DNA of 64,000 nt from a virus. Under the pieces are notes generated by a model. The model had not been told where the DNA came from. It saw nothing but the letters and a program-made list of their open reading frames with translations, and made no database searches. The DNA is taken from IMG/VR virus record IMGVR_UViG_3300018429_000060, positions 27,307-91,306 of that record; one strand, given 5' to 3'. This document shows positions 50,757 through 58,906 of the stretch, piece after piece (the first letter of the stretch is position 1; each line of letters starts with the position of its first letter). A program made the position numbers and the translations under genes.

Positions 50757-51524
50757 TTGCATCGACCAGCGCAACCCTCGCGGCCCGACCGCGACGACAC
50801 CACGGTGGCCGCGCTGCACGAGATGGTGATGACCATGTTCCGCCCGGCCGGGGCGCCGCTGCAGCTGCGCTGCCCGGCCACCACGGCGTTTCAGCAGCTG
50901 TGGCAGGTCACCACCGAGACGATGTCGTCGGCCTGGTGTGACCGGTTCGCCGCCGACTACGCGCGGTTCCTGTGCGCGACGATCCGCGAGATCCAGACCC
51001 GGCACCAGGTCCTCGATCGCGACAGCTACCTGGCGTTGCGCCGCGAGACCGGCGGCGTGCTGCACCTCACCGACCAGATCGAGTGGGTCGGCCGGTTCGA
51101 GCTGCCGCCGCAGGTGGCCACCCAGCCGACGATCACCGAGCTGCGGTCGGTGGTGGCCGACGTCGTGGCCTGGATCAACGACGTGCAGTCGGTGGAGCGG
51201 GAGCTGGCCCGCGGCGACCGGACGCACAACCTGGTGCTGGTGGTCGAGGCCGACCGGGGCTGCGGCCGCGAGCAGGCGATCGCCGAGGTGGTGGCGATGA
51301 CCACGCTGGCACTGCGCCGGGTCGACGAGCTCGTCGACGCGGTGTCGGCGCTGTGCGGCCAGCTGGGCCTGGCGGGCGAGTACCGCCGGCGGGTCGAGCG
51401 CTACGTGGTGGGCTGCCAGGACGTGATCGCCGGCTACTACGACTGGTCGGGGCGGTCGTCGCGCTACGGGCCGCCGGCCGGCGCCGCGCCGGTGGTCGAC
51501 GACCTGCTCACCAGCGGTGCGTGA
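50757..51524 (+). pseudogene. N-terminally truncated class I terpene synthase, 255 codons
   Basis: The C-terminal two-thirds of a class I terpene cyclase: the metal-binding NSE triad is intact (NDVQSVERE, N141/S145/E149), YLALRRETGG fits the effector region, and the conserved RY pair is at 236-237 (GRSSRYGPP). The N-terminal part with the Asp-rich DDxxD motif is missing. Upstream sequence in all frames back to the 50529 terminator does not supply it. Start unclear (TTG 50757 or a later ATG). Probably a relic of a captured host gene. An active short form is less likely. Confidence 0.75.
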
Positions 51525-51547
51525 CTGTCGGTCATCGTCGATAGGCT

Positions 51548-52000
51548 GTGCGTGTGCAGACCGATCACGAGCAGCAGCTGCTGGCCGACCGTGTCCAGCG
51601 TTGGCGTGCCGCGGGCCTGATGGTCGTCGAGCTGCCCGACGGCAGCGGTGTCGAGTTCCCGCTGGGTGACGGGGCCAGGCTGATCTTCCGCCCGCACTGC
51701 GGTGAGCGTGGTCAGACCTGGCTGGTGTGGACCGAGGCGCAGCCGGTCGCCCCCGCCGCCGACGGGGCCGACGCCGGCGACGGGCTCACTCCCGCCGCCG
51801 TGCTGGTGGAGGTGGACCGCGAGGTCGAGCTGACCGGGCTGGACGTGCCCGCGGCGGTCGGCGCGCTGCTGGTGATCCACGCCAGTGGGCATCCGCGGCA
51901 GCTGGACGCGATGCACCGGGCGTTGGTGAGCGGCACCGACGCCGCCGAGTACCACCTCGGCGCCGGCCGGCTCGGCGCCCGGCACATCTATCCGGCCTGA
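51548..52000 (+). CDS. Hypothetical protein, about 150 aa
   Basis: GTG 51548 or 51554. Coiled N-terminus (DHEQQLLADRVQRWRAAGL), then beta strands (LMVVELPDGSGVEFPLGDGA). No family is recognised. Follows the terpene synthase fragment by 23 bases. Confidence 0.5.
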   Translation: MRVQTDHEQQLLADRVQRWRAAGLMVVELPDGSGVEFPLGDGARLIFRPHCGERGQTWLVWTEAQPVAPAADGADAGDGLTPAAVLVEVDREVELTGLDVPAAVGALLVIHASGHPRQLDAMHRALVSGTDAAEYHLGAGRLGARHIYPA

Positions 52001-52207
52001 AATTCCCCGGCGGCGACGATGCGCGATTCGTGAAAGTGCGTCTGCCGGCCTGTAGTTGGTGATTGTTAGTGGGCATCGTGGGTGTCCGCGAGTCGCGAGG
52101 CCAGGTGACCTGGGGCAAGGCCGGGAGCCTGGCCTTTCGCCTGTCCGCGGGGTGGTAATGGGGCGTTAATGGCGCCGGTAACCATTCCCACAAATGGTAG
52201 GTAATTG

Positions 52208-52219
52208 TGATATGATTAC
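52208..52219 (+). promoter_or_regulatory. TGATATGATTAC promoter, copy 3
   Basis: Exact 12-mer followed directly by CCAGTTGAGAG at 52224 and the ATG at 52251. Confidence 0.8.
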
Positions 52220-52250
52220 TGTACCAGTTGAGAGCAAAGGACCACTCCCC

Positions 52251-52967
52251 ATGCACAGCGTCATTCTTCGGCTCTACGACCACGGCCGTTATCGCTTCGA
52301 CCCGCTGCCCGCGGTGGCGCTGCCCACCCACATCGCGGCGAACCAGGTACGCCCGCCCGCCGCCCAGCTCGGCGTCGAGCCCGGCACGACCGTCCAGGCC
52401 GTCGTCCGCGACGAGACCGGCGCCGAGATCGACTGGGCGCTGGTCTCAGCCGTGGCCGCCGACCCCAACGTCACCCTGCCCGCCGCGACCCCGATGCACC
52501 GCGCGGACATCGTGGACTGGATCGACCCCACCGCCGCGACGCCGCTGGGCGGGGTGCTCACCGCCCCCAGCGTCACCCTGTCCATCGGCGAGCTCACCCC
52601 TGGCGGCGTCCCCGGTGTCGCCGGCGTGATCACCGGTGTGCGGTTCAGCCACACCGCGACCTGCCTCGGCTGCGGCACCTGCACCGCCGTCTACACCGAC
52701 GGCGGGGAGATCCGCGCCGGCCTGCAGCTGTGCGACCGCCGCACCGCGCGCTGGTACTACCGCGAGCACGTGCAGGCCGAGCCGCTGCTGCCCGACACCT
52801 GCCTGAACCCGGCCTGCGGCCGCACCGACTGGCCGTTCCGCGGCAGCGAGGTCCTGGTGGGCATCGCCGGCGCGGCCACCCGCGAGCTGATCAACGACAT
52901 CTGGTCCGCCGCCCGCGTGAAGCACCCCGAGCAGGCCGCGCTGGCCGACCAGCACGCCGCCCGCTGA
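52251..52967 (+). CDS. Hypothetical protein with Cys pairs, 238 aa
   Basis: CLGCGTC near residue 142 and CLNPACG near residue 184 may hold a zinc ion. The N-terminal half is beta-rich. First of five closely spaced genes (52251-54605) from promoter copy 3. No family is recognised. Confidence 0.65.
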   Translation: MHSVILRLYDHGRYRFDPLPAVALPTHIAANQVRPPAAQLGVEPGTTVQAVVRDETGAEIDWALVSAVAADPNVTLPAATPMHRADIVDWIDPTAATPLGGVLTAPSVTLSIGELTPGGVPGVAGVITGVRFSHTATCLGCGTCTAVYTDGGEIRAGLQLCDRRTARWYYREHVQAEPLLPDTCLNPACGRTDWPFRGSEVLVGIAGAATRELINDIWSAARVKHPEQAALADQHAAR

Positions 52968-53009
52968 CCCCCACCACCCGCAAGGCCCCCGAGAGAGGAC
53001 ACGCCGATC

Positions 53010-53351
53010 ATGACCATGACCCTGCTGGACGAGGTGACCGAGACCGGTGCCGGCGGTCGCCAGCGCTACAGCCTGACCCGCGTCTACCGCAGCGAGACCG
53101 GCCTCACCGTGCGCGTGGACGTGCGCCGCGACTGCTACGAGCACCAGTCGAGCGCCGTCGCGGAGCTGCTGACCCTCGGCGCCGGTTGGCGCCCGCTGCT
53201 GGACACGCCGCCGGGCGGCTGGTTCCTCGACACCGACCGCCCCGGCACCCACAACCGGTCCGCCACCACCGACGGTGTCCTGGCCCAGCTCGGGCCGGTC
53301 GCCGACGCGCTGGTCGACCGCGCGGCGATCGTGCTGGCGGACCTCCGATGA
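53010..53351 (+). CDS. Hypothetical protein, 113 aa
   Basis: GAGAGGA lies before the ATG. Beta-rich (YSLTRVYRSETGLTVRVDVR) then helical. Overlaps the next gene by ATGA. No family is recognised. Confidence 0.6.
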   Translation: MTMTLLDEVTETGAGGRQRYSLTRVYRSETGLTVRVDVRRDCYEHQSSAVAELLTLGAGWRPLLDTPPGGWFLDTDRPGTHNRSATTDGVLAQLGPVADALVDRAAIVLADLR

Positions 53352-53674
53352 GCGCGGTGACCGCCACGCCGGCACTGGACGGCGTGGCGGCCCCGCTGGG
53401 CGAGCTGGCCGACATCCAGTACTCCAGCCCCAGCGGGCGTTTCGTCAGCAGCAGCTGGCTGCCCGCCGACCAGCTGGCCGTCGGCCAGCTGGTCCGCGAC
53501 GCCGGCGGCTGGGCCGTGATCACCGCCGTCGGGGTGGCCCCGGTGCCGGCCGTGCGGCTGCTCACCCATACCGGCGACACCGTGCACACCCTCGCGCCCG
53601 GCGGACTCGAGGTCCGCTCCGACGGCCACATCGACCCCTCGACCCTCCCGACCCCCGGAGCCGGCCATGTGTGA
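53348..53674 (+). CDS. Hypothetical beta-rich protein, 108 aa
   Basis: Small beta-barrel-like pattern (VGQLVRDAGGWAVITAVGVA, VRLLTHTGDTVHTLAPGG) reminiscent of SH3-like folds. Overlaps neighbours on both sides. Function unknown. Confidence 0.6.
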   Translation: MSAVTATPALDGVAAPLGELADIQYSSPSGRFVSSSWLPADQLAVGQLVRDAGGWAVITAVGVAPVPAVRLLTHTGDTVHTLAPGGLEVRSDGHIDPSTLPTPGAGHV

Positions 53675-53918
53675 ACCCGAACTCGACCGCGCGGAGCTGG
53701 AGCTCGCCTACAACGTGACGCTGCCCGCCCGGTTCATCCCGACCGAGGTGTTCCCCGGCATCGACGGCGGCGCCGGCGGTGACGGCGGTGAGTGCACCGT
53801 CGTCGCCGGCATCGACGCCGGCGGTGCGGCCCTGTTCTGCCTGACCTGCGAGGCGTCCGGGATCGCCGAGGGTCTGCTCGACCACGACGCCGTCCAGAAC
53901 TGGCACTCCTGCCTCTGA
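53667..53918 (+). CDS. Small acidic protein, 83 aa
   Basis: ATG overlaps the previous gene by 8 bases. Cys residues (FCLTCEASG) and a Gly-rich stretch (GIDGGAGGDGGE). Function unknown. Confidence 0.55.
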   Translation: MCEPELDRAELELAYNVTLPARFIPTEVFPGIDGGAGGDGGECTVVAGIDAGGAALFCLTCEASGIAEGLLDHDAVQNWHSCL

Positions 53919-53933
53919 CCCTGAAAGGGGACC

Positions 53934-54605
53934 GTGATCCGCATGTCCGACCCGAAGGCCACCACGGCGCCGACCGCGCCGGAGCTGGCCGAGACGATCC
54001 TCGCGGTACTCGACGCTGCAGCCTGGCCGCTGTCCACCACGGAGGTGGCCGACGCCGTCCAGGAGCGGGTGCGCCGGCGCCACGGCGCAACCGAGATCGC
54101 GCAGCAGCTGCGCCGGCTGCCCACCGTGAGCGGCGTGAAGGGCGCCGAGGCGGCCGCTGTCCACGTGCCGGCGCCGGACGCGCGCCGCTGGTACTGGTCC
54201 ACTCCCGAGACCCTGCGGCGGGCCCAGGCCAACCACGACGCCGTGCAGGCCCTGTCGGCGGCCGCGTTCGCCGCACACGAGCTGCTGCGGCCGGTCGCCC
54301 GTGACCACGGCGGCTCCGTCTGGTGCAGCGCGCGGCTCGTCGGCCTGACCTGGTCGGCCGAGCACATCGACGTGCTGCTGGGGGCGTTGCGCGCCGGTGG
54401 GGTGCTCCCCCGGCCGCTGTGCGACGCCTGCTACCGGGAGGCCACCGGTGGGCCGGCGCGGTGTGAGGACGGCTGCTGCCGCGACCTGGACCACACCGGC
54501 ACCTGCTTCCTGACCGGCTACGGCGGCGAGTCCTGCGACCGGTGCGGCGCGGTCGGTCGGCTCAGTGTCGCCGCGATGGCCGACGGCGCCCCTTACCCCC
54601 TCTGA
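53934..54605 (+). CDS. Winged-helix-like protein with C-terminal Cys cluster, about 223 aa
   Basis: GTG 53934 with AAAGGGG upstream (ATG 53943 also possible). Residues about 15-75 (LAETILAVLDAAAWPLSTTE, VADAVQERVRRRHGATEIA) look like a winged helix. The C-terminus has CDACYREATG, CEDGCC and CDRCGAVG, probably zinc-binding. A DNA-binding role is inferred. Confidence 0.6.
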   Translation: MIRMSDPKATTAPTAPELAETILAVLDAAAWPLSTTEVADAVQERVRRRHGATEIAQQLRRLPTVSGVKGAEAAAVHVPAPDARRWYWSTPETLRRAQANHDAVQALSAAAFAAHELLRPVARDHGGSVWCSARLVGLTWSAEHIDVLLGALRAGGVLPRPLCDACYREATGGPARCEDGCCRDLDHTGTCFLTGYGGESCDRCGAVGRLSVAAMADGAPYPL

Positions 54606-54650
54606 CCTGGGAAAACGCTGCCCCCAAACGACCAGTACGGTAAGTAAGTG

Positions 54651-54662
54651 TGATATGATTAC
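54651..54662 (+). promoter_or_regulatory. TGATATGATTAC promoter, copy 4
   Basis: Exact 12-mer preceded by GGTAAGTAAGTG and followed by CGTATCAACCA, both shared with copy 6. Confidence 0.8.
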
Positions 54663-54695
54663 CGTATCAACCAAGAAATACCACGGAGGTTCTGC

Positions 54696-55103
54696 ATGTC
54701 CGCACCCACCGCACCCACCGCCTGGTACCACGGCCGGGCCCACCGCGCCGGCGAGACCGCCCAGGTGCTCGTCACCGACCACCCCGAGCCCGGCGCCGGC
54801 ACCGTGCTGCGCGCCGTGATCCACATCCCCCGGCACTCGCCCACCGGCATGGCCTGGGGCTACCTCGGCTCCGGCGCGGCCGACCTCGCGCTCTCCGTCC
54901 TCGTCGACGCGGTGTGGCAGGGCCAGCCGCCCTGCCCCTGCGTCCTGGAGAACCGGTCGATCGACGGCGCCTGCCTGGACTGCGGCACCCCGCGGCTGCC
55001 CTACCAGGAGTTCAAGGAGCAGTTCGTCGCCACCTGGCCCGAGGACGGCGCCTGGGCGCTGCCCGCGGCCGAGCTCCGCGCGTGGCTGACGGAGCCTCGG
55101 TGA
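54696..55103 (+). CDS. DUF6166-like protein, 135 aa
   Basis: The segment WGYLGSGAADLALSVLVDAV is the signature of DUF6166-type proteins, of unknown function. PCPCVLENRS and CLDCGTPR give a possible four-Cys zinc site. First gene from promoter copy 4, overlapping the next by GTGA. Confidence 0.6.
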   Translation: MSAPTAPTAWYHGRAHRAGETAQVLVTDHPEPGAGTVLRAVIHIPRHSPTGMAWGYLGSGAADLALSVLVDAVWQGQPPCPCVLENRSIDGACLDCGTPRLPYQEFKEQFVATWPEDGAWALPAAELRAWLTEPR

Positions 55104-55873
55104 CCACCGAGACCACGACCGACGTTCCCGCCGCCGCCGGCGGCGGGAACGTCGCCGCCCGGCTCGCCCGGCTGCGCGCGGTCGCGGCCGCCGAGGCCGC
55201 CGCCGGCGACGGCACCCCACTGGCCGAGCACGGCCAACTCTGCGGCGGCTACATCGACGGCCGCATGGTGCACATCCACCTCGACGCCGACGGCACCCTG
55301 GTCATCGACGTCGAGACCGAGTACACCGACCGGCCGAAGCCGATCGTCGTCGTCCACAACGACGAGGAGGTGTGGACCGGCGCGACCCCGGTGCACCCCG
55401 AGCCCGCCCACGGTGACGAGGGACAGCCAGCCATGACGACCGGCGACCCGCCCGCCCCGACGGCCGACCAGGCCCCCGTCGCGGCGCGAGCCCGGCCGGC
55501 GCAGGGCTGGGCCACCTACGGCTGGATCGTCACCAGGGACGTCCTCGCCGAGGACCCCGAGCACGCCGCCGGCTCCAGCGTCGGCGTCATGGGCCCGCGC
55601 ACCATCGACCCCGCGATCGAGGCCCGCCTGATCGCCGGGGAGGGCCGCCGGTGGCGGACCCTGTTCGACGTCGACTACGACGGCCACCCGCGCGAGGAGC
55701 GGGTGGCGCACGAGGGCCGGTACCTGGAGTGCGACGAGGACGACCTCGACGGCCGCGACCAGCGCGACGCCGGAGGGGAGGGCTTCGCCCCGCTGTGGGA
55801 CTTCTCCCAACCCGACTCCGGCGCGGTGGAGATCGAGTACTACACCGAGGCCGGCGAGTGGGAGACGCTGTAG
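55100..55873 (+). CDS. Hypothetical acidic protein, 257 aa
   Basis: Two segments joined by a Pro-rich linker: MVHIHLDADGTLVIDVETEY and a C-terminal acidic part (YLECDEDDLDGRDQRDAG). Ends just before a strong terminator. No family is recognised. Confidence 0.6.
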   Translation: MTTETTTDVPAAAGGGNVAARLARLRAVAAAEAAAGDGTPLAEHGQLCGGYIDGRMVHIHLDADGTLVIDVETEYTDRPKPIVVVHNDEEVWTGATPVHPEPAHGDEGQPAMTTGDPPAPTADQAPVAARARPAQGWATYGWIVTRDVLAEDPEHAAGSSVGVMGPRTIDPAIEARLIAGEGRRWRTLFDVDYDGHPREERVAHEGRYLECDEDDLDGRDQRDAGGEGFAPLWDFSQPDSGAVEIEYYTEAGEWETL

Positions 55874-55890
55874 CGCGCGATGACCGGAAA

Positions 55891-55929
55891 GAAATGGGCG
55901 CCGACAATTCACCCGTCGGCGCCCATTTC
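55891..55929 (+). terminator. Hairpin terminator with T-rich tail
   Basis: GAAATGGGCGCCGAC (55891-55905) pairs with GTCGGCGCCCATTTC (55915-55929), followed by CTTTTCC. Confidence 0.85.
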
Positions 55930-55962
55930 CTTTTCCACTATTCACCGAGCGCGACGTGATCA

Positions 55963-55974
55963 TGATATGATTAC
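55963..55974 (+). promoter_or_regulatory. TGATATGATTAC promoter, copy 5
   Basis: Exact 12-mer 31 bases before the 56006 gene. Confidence 0.8.
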
Positions 55975-56005
55975 CATATCAGCCCGAAAGAAAGGGGACT
56001 TCGTC

Positions 56006-56602
56006 ATGCCCGTCGCCACCGCACCCACCGCACCCACCGCGCCCGCCGGCACCGAGACCGAGCGCGAGGCGGCCCAGCTGCAGCGTGCTGTCGCACACCT
56101 CGAGGCGGTGATCGCCGCGGCGAAGCAGCGCACCCCGAACCGGCGCACCTCCACCCTCACCACCGCCACCGTGGACCTGCCCGCGCCCTACGCCAAGGAG
56201 CAGCGACTGCTGCTCGGCCAGGTCGCCGCAGCCCAGTGCGTCATGGCCGTCGGCACCGGCACCGTCGCCGCCACCGAGTACCGCCGCGGCGCCTCCGCGC
56301 TGCTGCTGGGCTTCGCCCCCGACGTCACCCGCACCCAGCAGCGCTACACCGTGGTGCTCGCGGCCGCGGTCGCCGCGATGCGCGCGGCCACCCCGGCCGC
56401 CGGCGAGGACGTCGCCACCTACCGCAGCTCGTTCCTGCTGGGCTTCCGTCTCGGCCTCGCCGGCACCTTCGACCAGGAGACGGTCACCACCGCGGTGGCC
56501 ACCCCCGAGGCCAAGGCCAGCGGCGTGTGGCTGCGCTCCACCGGCAGCGGCGCCTGGGCCGGCTACACCGCCGGCCGCGCCTTCCTCGCCACCCCGGAAT
56601 AG
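56006..56602 (+). CDS. Truncated paralog of the DUF2786 protein, 198 aa
   Basis: GAAAGGGG lies before the ATG. Shares with the 58108 protein the segments APYAKEQRLLLGQVA and ATYRSSFLLGFRLGL in the same order, but lacks its N-terminal DUF2786 helix pair, which is replaced by a Thr/Ala-rich start. Both have the same promoter type, so they arose by duplication. Function unknown. Confidence 0.65.
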   Translation: MPVATAPTAPTAPAGTETEREAAQLQRAVAHLEAVIAAAKQRTPNRRTSTLTTATVDLPAPYAKEQRLLLGQVAAAQCVMAVGTGTVAATEYRRGASALLLGFAPDVTRTQQRYTVVLAAAVAAMRAATPAAGEDVATYRSSFLLGFRLGLAGTFDQETVTTAVATPEAKASGVWLRSTGSGAWAGYTAGRAFLATPE

Positions 56603-56667
56603 GGCAGGAACACACCAATAATAGCGACCAAAACAGGCCCAACAAATGGCCTTAAGGGCGCAATTAT

Positions 56668-56679
56668 TGATATGATCAA
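56668..56679 (+). promoter_or_regulatory. Variant promoter TGATATGATCAA
   Basis: Shares the first nine bases of the 12-mer in an AT-rich island. A GAGTTGAGGAG leader follows before ATG 56722. Confidence 0.6.
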
Positions 56680-56721
56680 TGGGTCGAACAAAAGCGAATT
56701 CATCGAGTTGAGGAGAAGGAC

Positions 56722-57018
56722 ATGGCCGGTTTCGTCGTCACTGTTCAGATGGCACAGCGCGAACTCGGAGTGGGCGACATCAGGGTATTCGGCCCGTTCG
56801 CCGAGCGCTCGGAGGCCGAGACGTTCGCCGAACTCTGCGACACCTTCGGCCTGGGCTACCAGGACTGGGATCCGAGCTACGTCACCTGCACCAGCATCTC
56901 CGAGATCGAGCCCGCCACCGTGGCCGACCTGGCCCGGCACTTCGACCTCGCCACCGAGGACGGCGACGGCAACCCCGTCACGGACACCCAGGGCAACCCC
57001 GTCGCCGCCCACGCCTAA
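56722..57018 (+). CDS. Hypothetical protein, 98 aa
   Basis: GAGGAGAAGG lies before the ATG. FVVTVQMAQRELGVGDIRVF and GPFAERSEAETFAELCDTFG suggest a small alpha/beta fold. Single gene between a variant promoter and a strong terminator. Confidence 0.6.
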   Translation: MAGFVVTVQMAQRELGVGDIRVFGPFAERSEAETFAELCDTFGLGYQDWDPSYVTCTSISEIEPATVADLARHFDLATEDGDGNPVTDTQGNPVAAHA

Positions 57019-57020
57019 CC

Positions 57021-57054
57021 GGGTGCGCGCGGGGGCTTGTCCCCGCGCGCACCC
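57021..57054 (+). terminator. Hairpin terminator, 14-bp stem
   Basis: GGGTGCGCGCGGGG and CCCCGCGCGCACCC around GCTTGT. Confidence 0.8.
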
Positions 57055-57078
57055 GCCCACCCGTGAGAGGACCCGATC

Positions 57079-57576
57079 ATGACCCGCCCCACCGACTTGG
57101 AGATGTCCCAGCTGCTGCTCACCCGCCAGCTCGACCTCGTCCGCGCCGCCGGCTACCCCATCACGAGCGGCCTGTTCGCCACGCGCACCCCGACCGAGCT
57201 GCGCCTGCTGCAGCTGGCCGGCGAGCTGGCCACCGCGATCGCCCTGGAGCAGCAGGCCAGAGCCGGCGCCGTGCCCGTCACCGTCTACGACGCCACCACC
57301 GGCGTCGACCTCGTCGTCGACGCGGCCCTGCTGACCGACCACGTGACCGCCTGCCGGGCGGTCCTCACCACCGCGGCGGGCGACGCGGCCGCCGCGCCCG
57401 AGCCGACGGCGCAGGAGCGGCAGTTCCGCGAGCTGGCCCTGGTGGCCGCCGGACAGGCGCAGGCCATCGCCGAGAACACCGTGACCGGTTCCCGCTCCGG
57501 CGCCGTGGCGCGGCTGGCCTGCAACGTCACCACCCTGACCGCCTGGTCACAACCCGGCGCCGACGGTGCCCGGTGA
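57079..57576 (+). CDS. Hypothetical helical protein, 165 aa
   Basis: GAGAGGA lies before the ATG. Mostly helical (LRLLQLAGELATAIALEQQA, FRELALVAAGQAQAIAENT). Overlaps the next gene (GTGA). No family is recognised. Confidence 0.55.
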   Translation: MTRPTDLEMSQLLLTRQLDLVRAAGYPITSGLFATRTPTELRLLQLAGELATAIALEQQARAGAVPVTVYDATTGVDLVVDAALLTDHVTACRAVLTTAAGDAAAAPEPTAQERQFRELALVAAGQAQAIAENTVTGSRSGAVARLACNVTTLTAWSQPGADGAR

Positions 57577-57947
57577 GCGGCCGCGACGCCGACGGCGCGC
57601 GGATCGCCCAGGACCGCGCGTGGGCCGACAGCGTCCGCGACCACGTCGACGCCGGCGCCAGGGACCTCGGCCACACCCTGGCGTGGGAGCTCGGACCGTG
57701 TGCGCTGGTACCGGGCCACGCCTACCACTGGGTCGGCGTGTGTGGGGACTGCGGGGCGACGGCCAGCGCCAGCGCCGGGTCGAGCTCCTGCCCCGGTGTC
57801 CGCGACGCCCGCCACGAGCGGTGCAGTGGGCCCGGCACGGCGCTGCTCACCCAGATCGAGACCGACCGCGTCCGTGAGCTGATGGCCGCCGCCGTGGTGG
57901 AGTTCGTCGCCGAGCTGCTGGCCGGCCCGGACCCGACCGGCGAGTAA
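57573..57947 (+). CDS. Hypothetical protein with Cys motif, 124 aa
   Basis: GVCGDCGATASASAGSSSCP is a possible zinc-ribbon fragment. N- and C-terminal helices flank it. Coupled to the 57079 gene. Function unknown. Confidence 0.55.
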   Translation: MSGRDADGARIAQDRAWADSVRDHVDAGARDLGHTLAWELGPCALVPGHAYHWVGVCGDCGATASASAGSSSCPGVRDARHERCSGPGTALLTQIETDRVRELMAAAVVEFVAELLAGPDPTGE

Positions 57948-58043
57948 CCCACCTCCCGCTCCCTGGGCGGCGCGCCCCCCGTCGCGGGTGCTCCATCCCG
58001 CCTCTGACCTGCACAGATACCACACTGAGCGGGTAAGTAACTG

Positions 58044-58055
58044 TGATATGATTAC
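58044..58055 (+). promoter_or_regulatory. TGATATGATTAC promoter, copy 6
   Basis: Exact 12-mer, then CGTATCAA and CCAGTTGAGAAG (58064-58075) before the DUF2786 gene. Confidence 0.8.
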
Positions 58056-58107
58056 CGTATCAACCAGTTGAGAAGTCCCATTCGCCCCCCGTGGAAGGAA
58101 CACCAGG

Positions 58108-58842
58108 GTGTCCAACACAACCAAGATCCTCAACAGGATCCGGGTCATGCTGGCCAAGGCCGAAAGCACCGAGTTCGCGGAGGAACGCGACTCGCTCACC
58201 GAGCGCGCCGAGCAGCTGATGCAGCGCTACGCCATCGACGAGGCGATGCTCACCGCCGAAACCGGCGCCGACCCCACCACCATCACCACCCGCAACATCC
58301 AGCTGATCGCGCCCTACGCCAAGGAACGCGGCTTCCTGCTGGGCACCGTCGCCAAGCATCACGACGTCCGTCTCGTCCTGGACTACAGCGCCGGCTGGGC
58401 CCGCGGCCACGCGTTCGCCATCCTCGTCGGCTTCCCCGCCGACCTGGAACTGGTCGACATGCTCTACACGTCGCTGACGATCCAGGCGGTCAGCGCCCTG
58501 GTCCGTATCGAGGTGCCGCCGCTGCCCAGCGGCCGCAAGCAGGACAAGGCCACCTACCGCTCGTCCTGGCTGCTCGGGTTCCGCACCGCGGTCGGGCACC
58601 GGCTGGCCGCGGCGCGCAGCACCGCGACCGAGGAGACCCCCGCCGGCCCGGTCAGCACCGCGCTGGTGCTGGCCGACCGCGCGGCCCTGGTCGACCGCCG
58701 GATGGCCGAGCTGTACCCCGACACCCACGCCGTGAAGGCCCGCAGCCGCGGCACGGGCCGCACCGCCGGCTACCAGAGCGGCCTCACCGCCGACCTCGGT
58801 CAGCCCCGCATCCAGCACGACAGCCGGGCACTGACCGGCTGA
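58108..58842 (+). CDS. DUF2786 protein, 244 aa
   Basis: The opening ILNRIRVMLAKAESTEFAEE, with LTERAEQLMQRYAIDEAML, is the DUF2786 domain common on actinobacterial mobile elements. The second half holds LIAPYAKERGFLLGTVAKHH and ATYRSSWLLGFRTAVG, shared with the 56006 paralog. GGAAGGA precedes the GTG. Function unknown. Confidence 0.75.
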   Translation: MSNTTKILNRIRVMLAKAESTEFAEERDSLTERAEQLMQRYAIDEAMLTAETGADPTTITTRNIQLIAPYAKERGFLLGTVAKHHDVRLVLDYSAGWARGHAFAILVGFPADLELVDMLYTSLTIQAVSALVRIEVPPLPSGRKQDKATYRSSWLLGFRTAVGHRLAAARSTATEETPAGPVSTALVLADRAALVDRRMAELYPDTHAVKARSRGTGRTAGYQSGLTADLGQPRIQHDSRALTG

Positions 58843-58850
58843 CCCCGCGC

Positions 58851-58878
58851 GGGGCCACCCCCACCACGGGGTGGCCCC
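58851..58878 (+). terminator. Hairpin between the DUF2786 and helicase genes
   Basis: GGGGCCACCCC and GGGGTGGCCCC (11 bp, loop CACCAC). Confidence 0.7.
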
Positions 58879-58906
58879 GCCCTCGTCTGAGAGGACCCCA
58901 TCCCCC

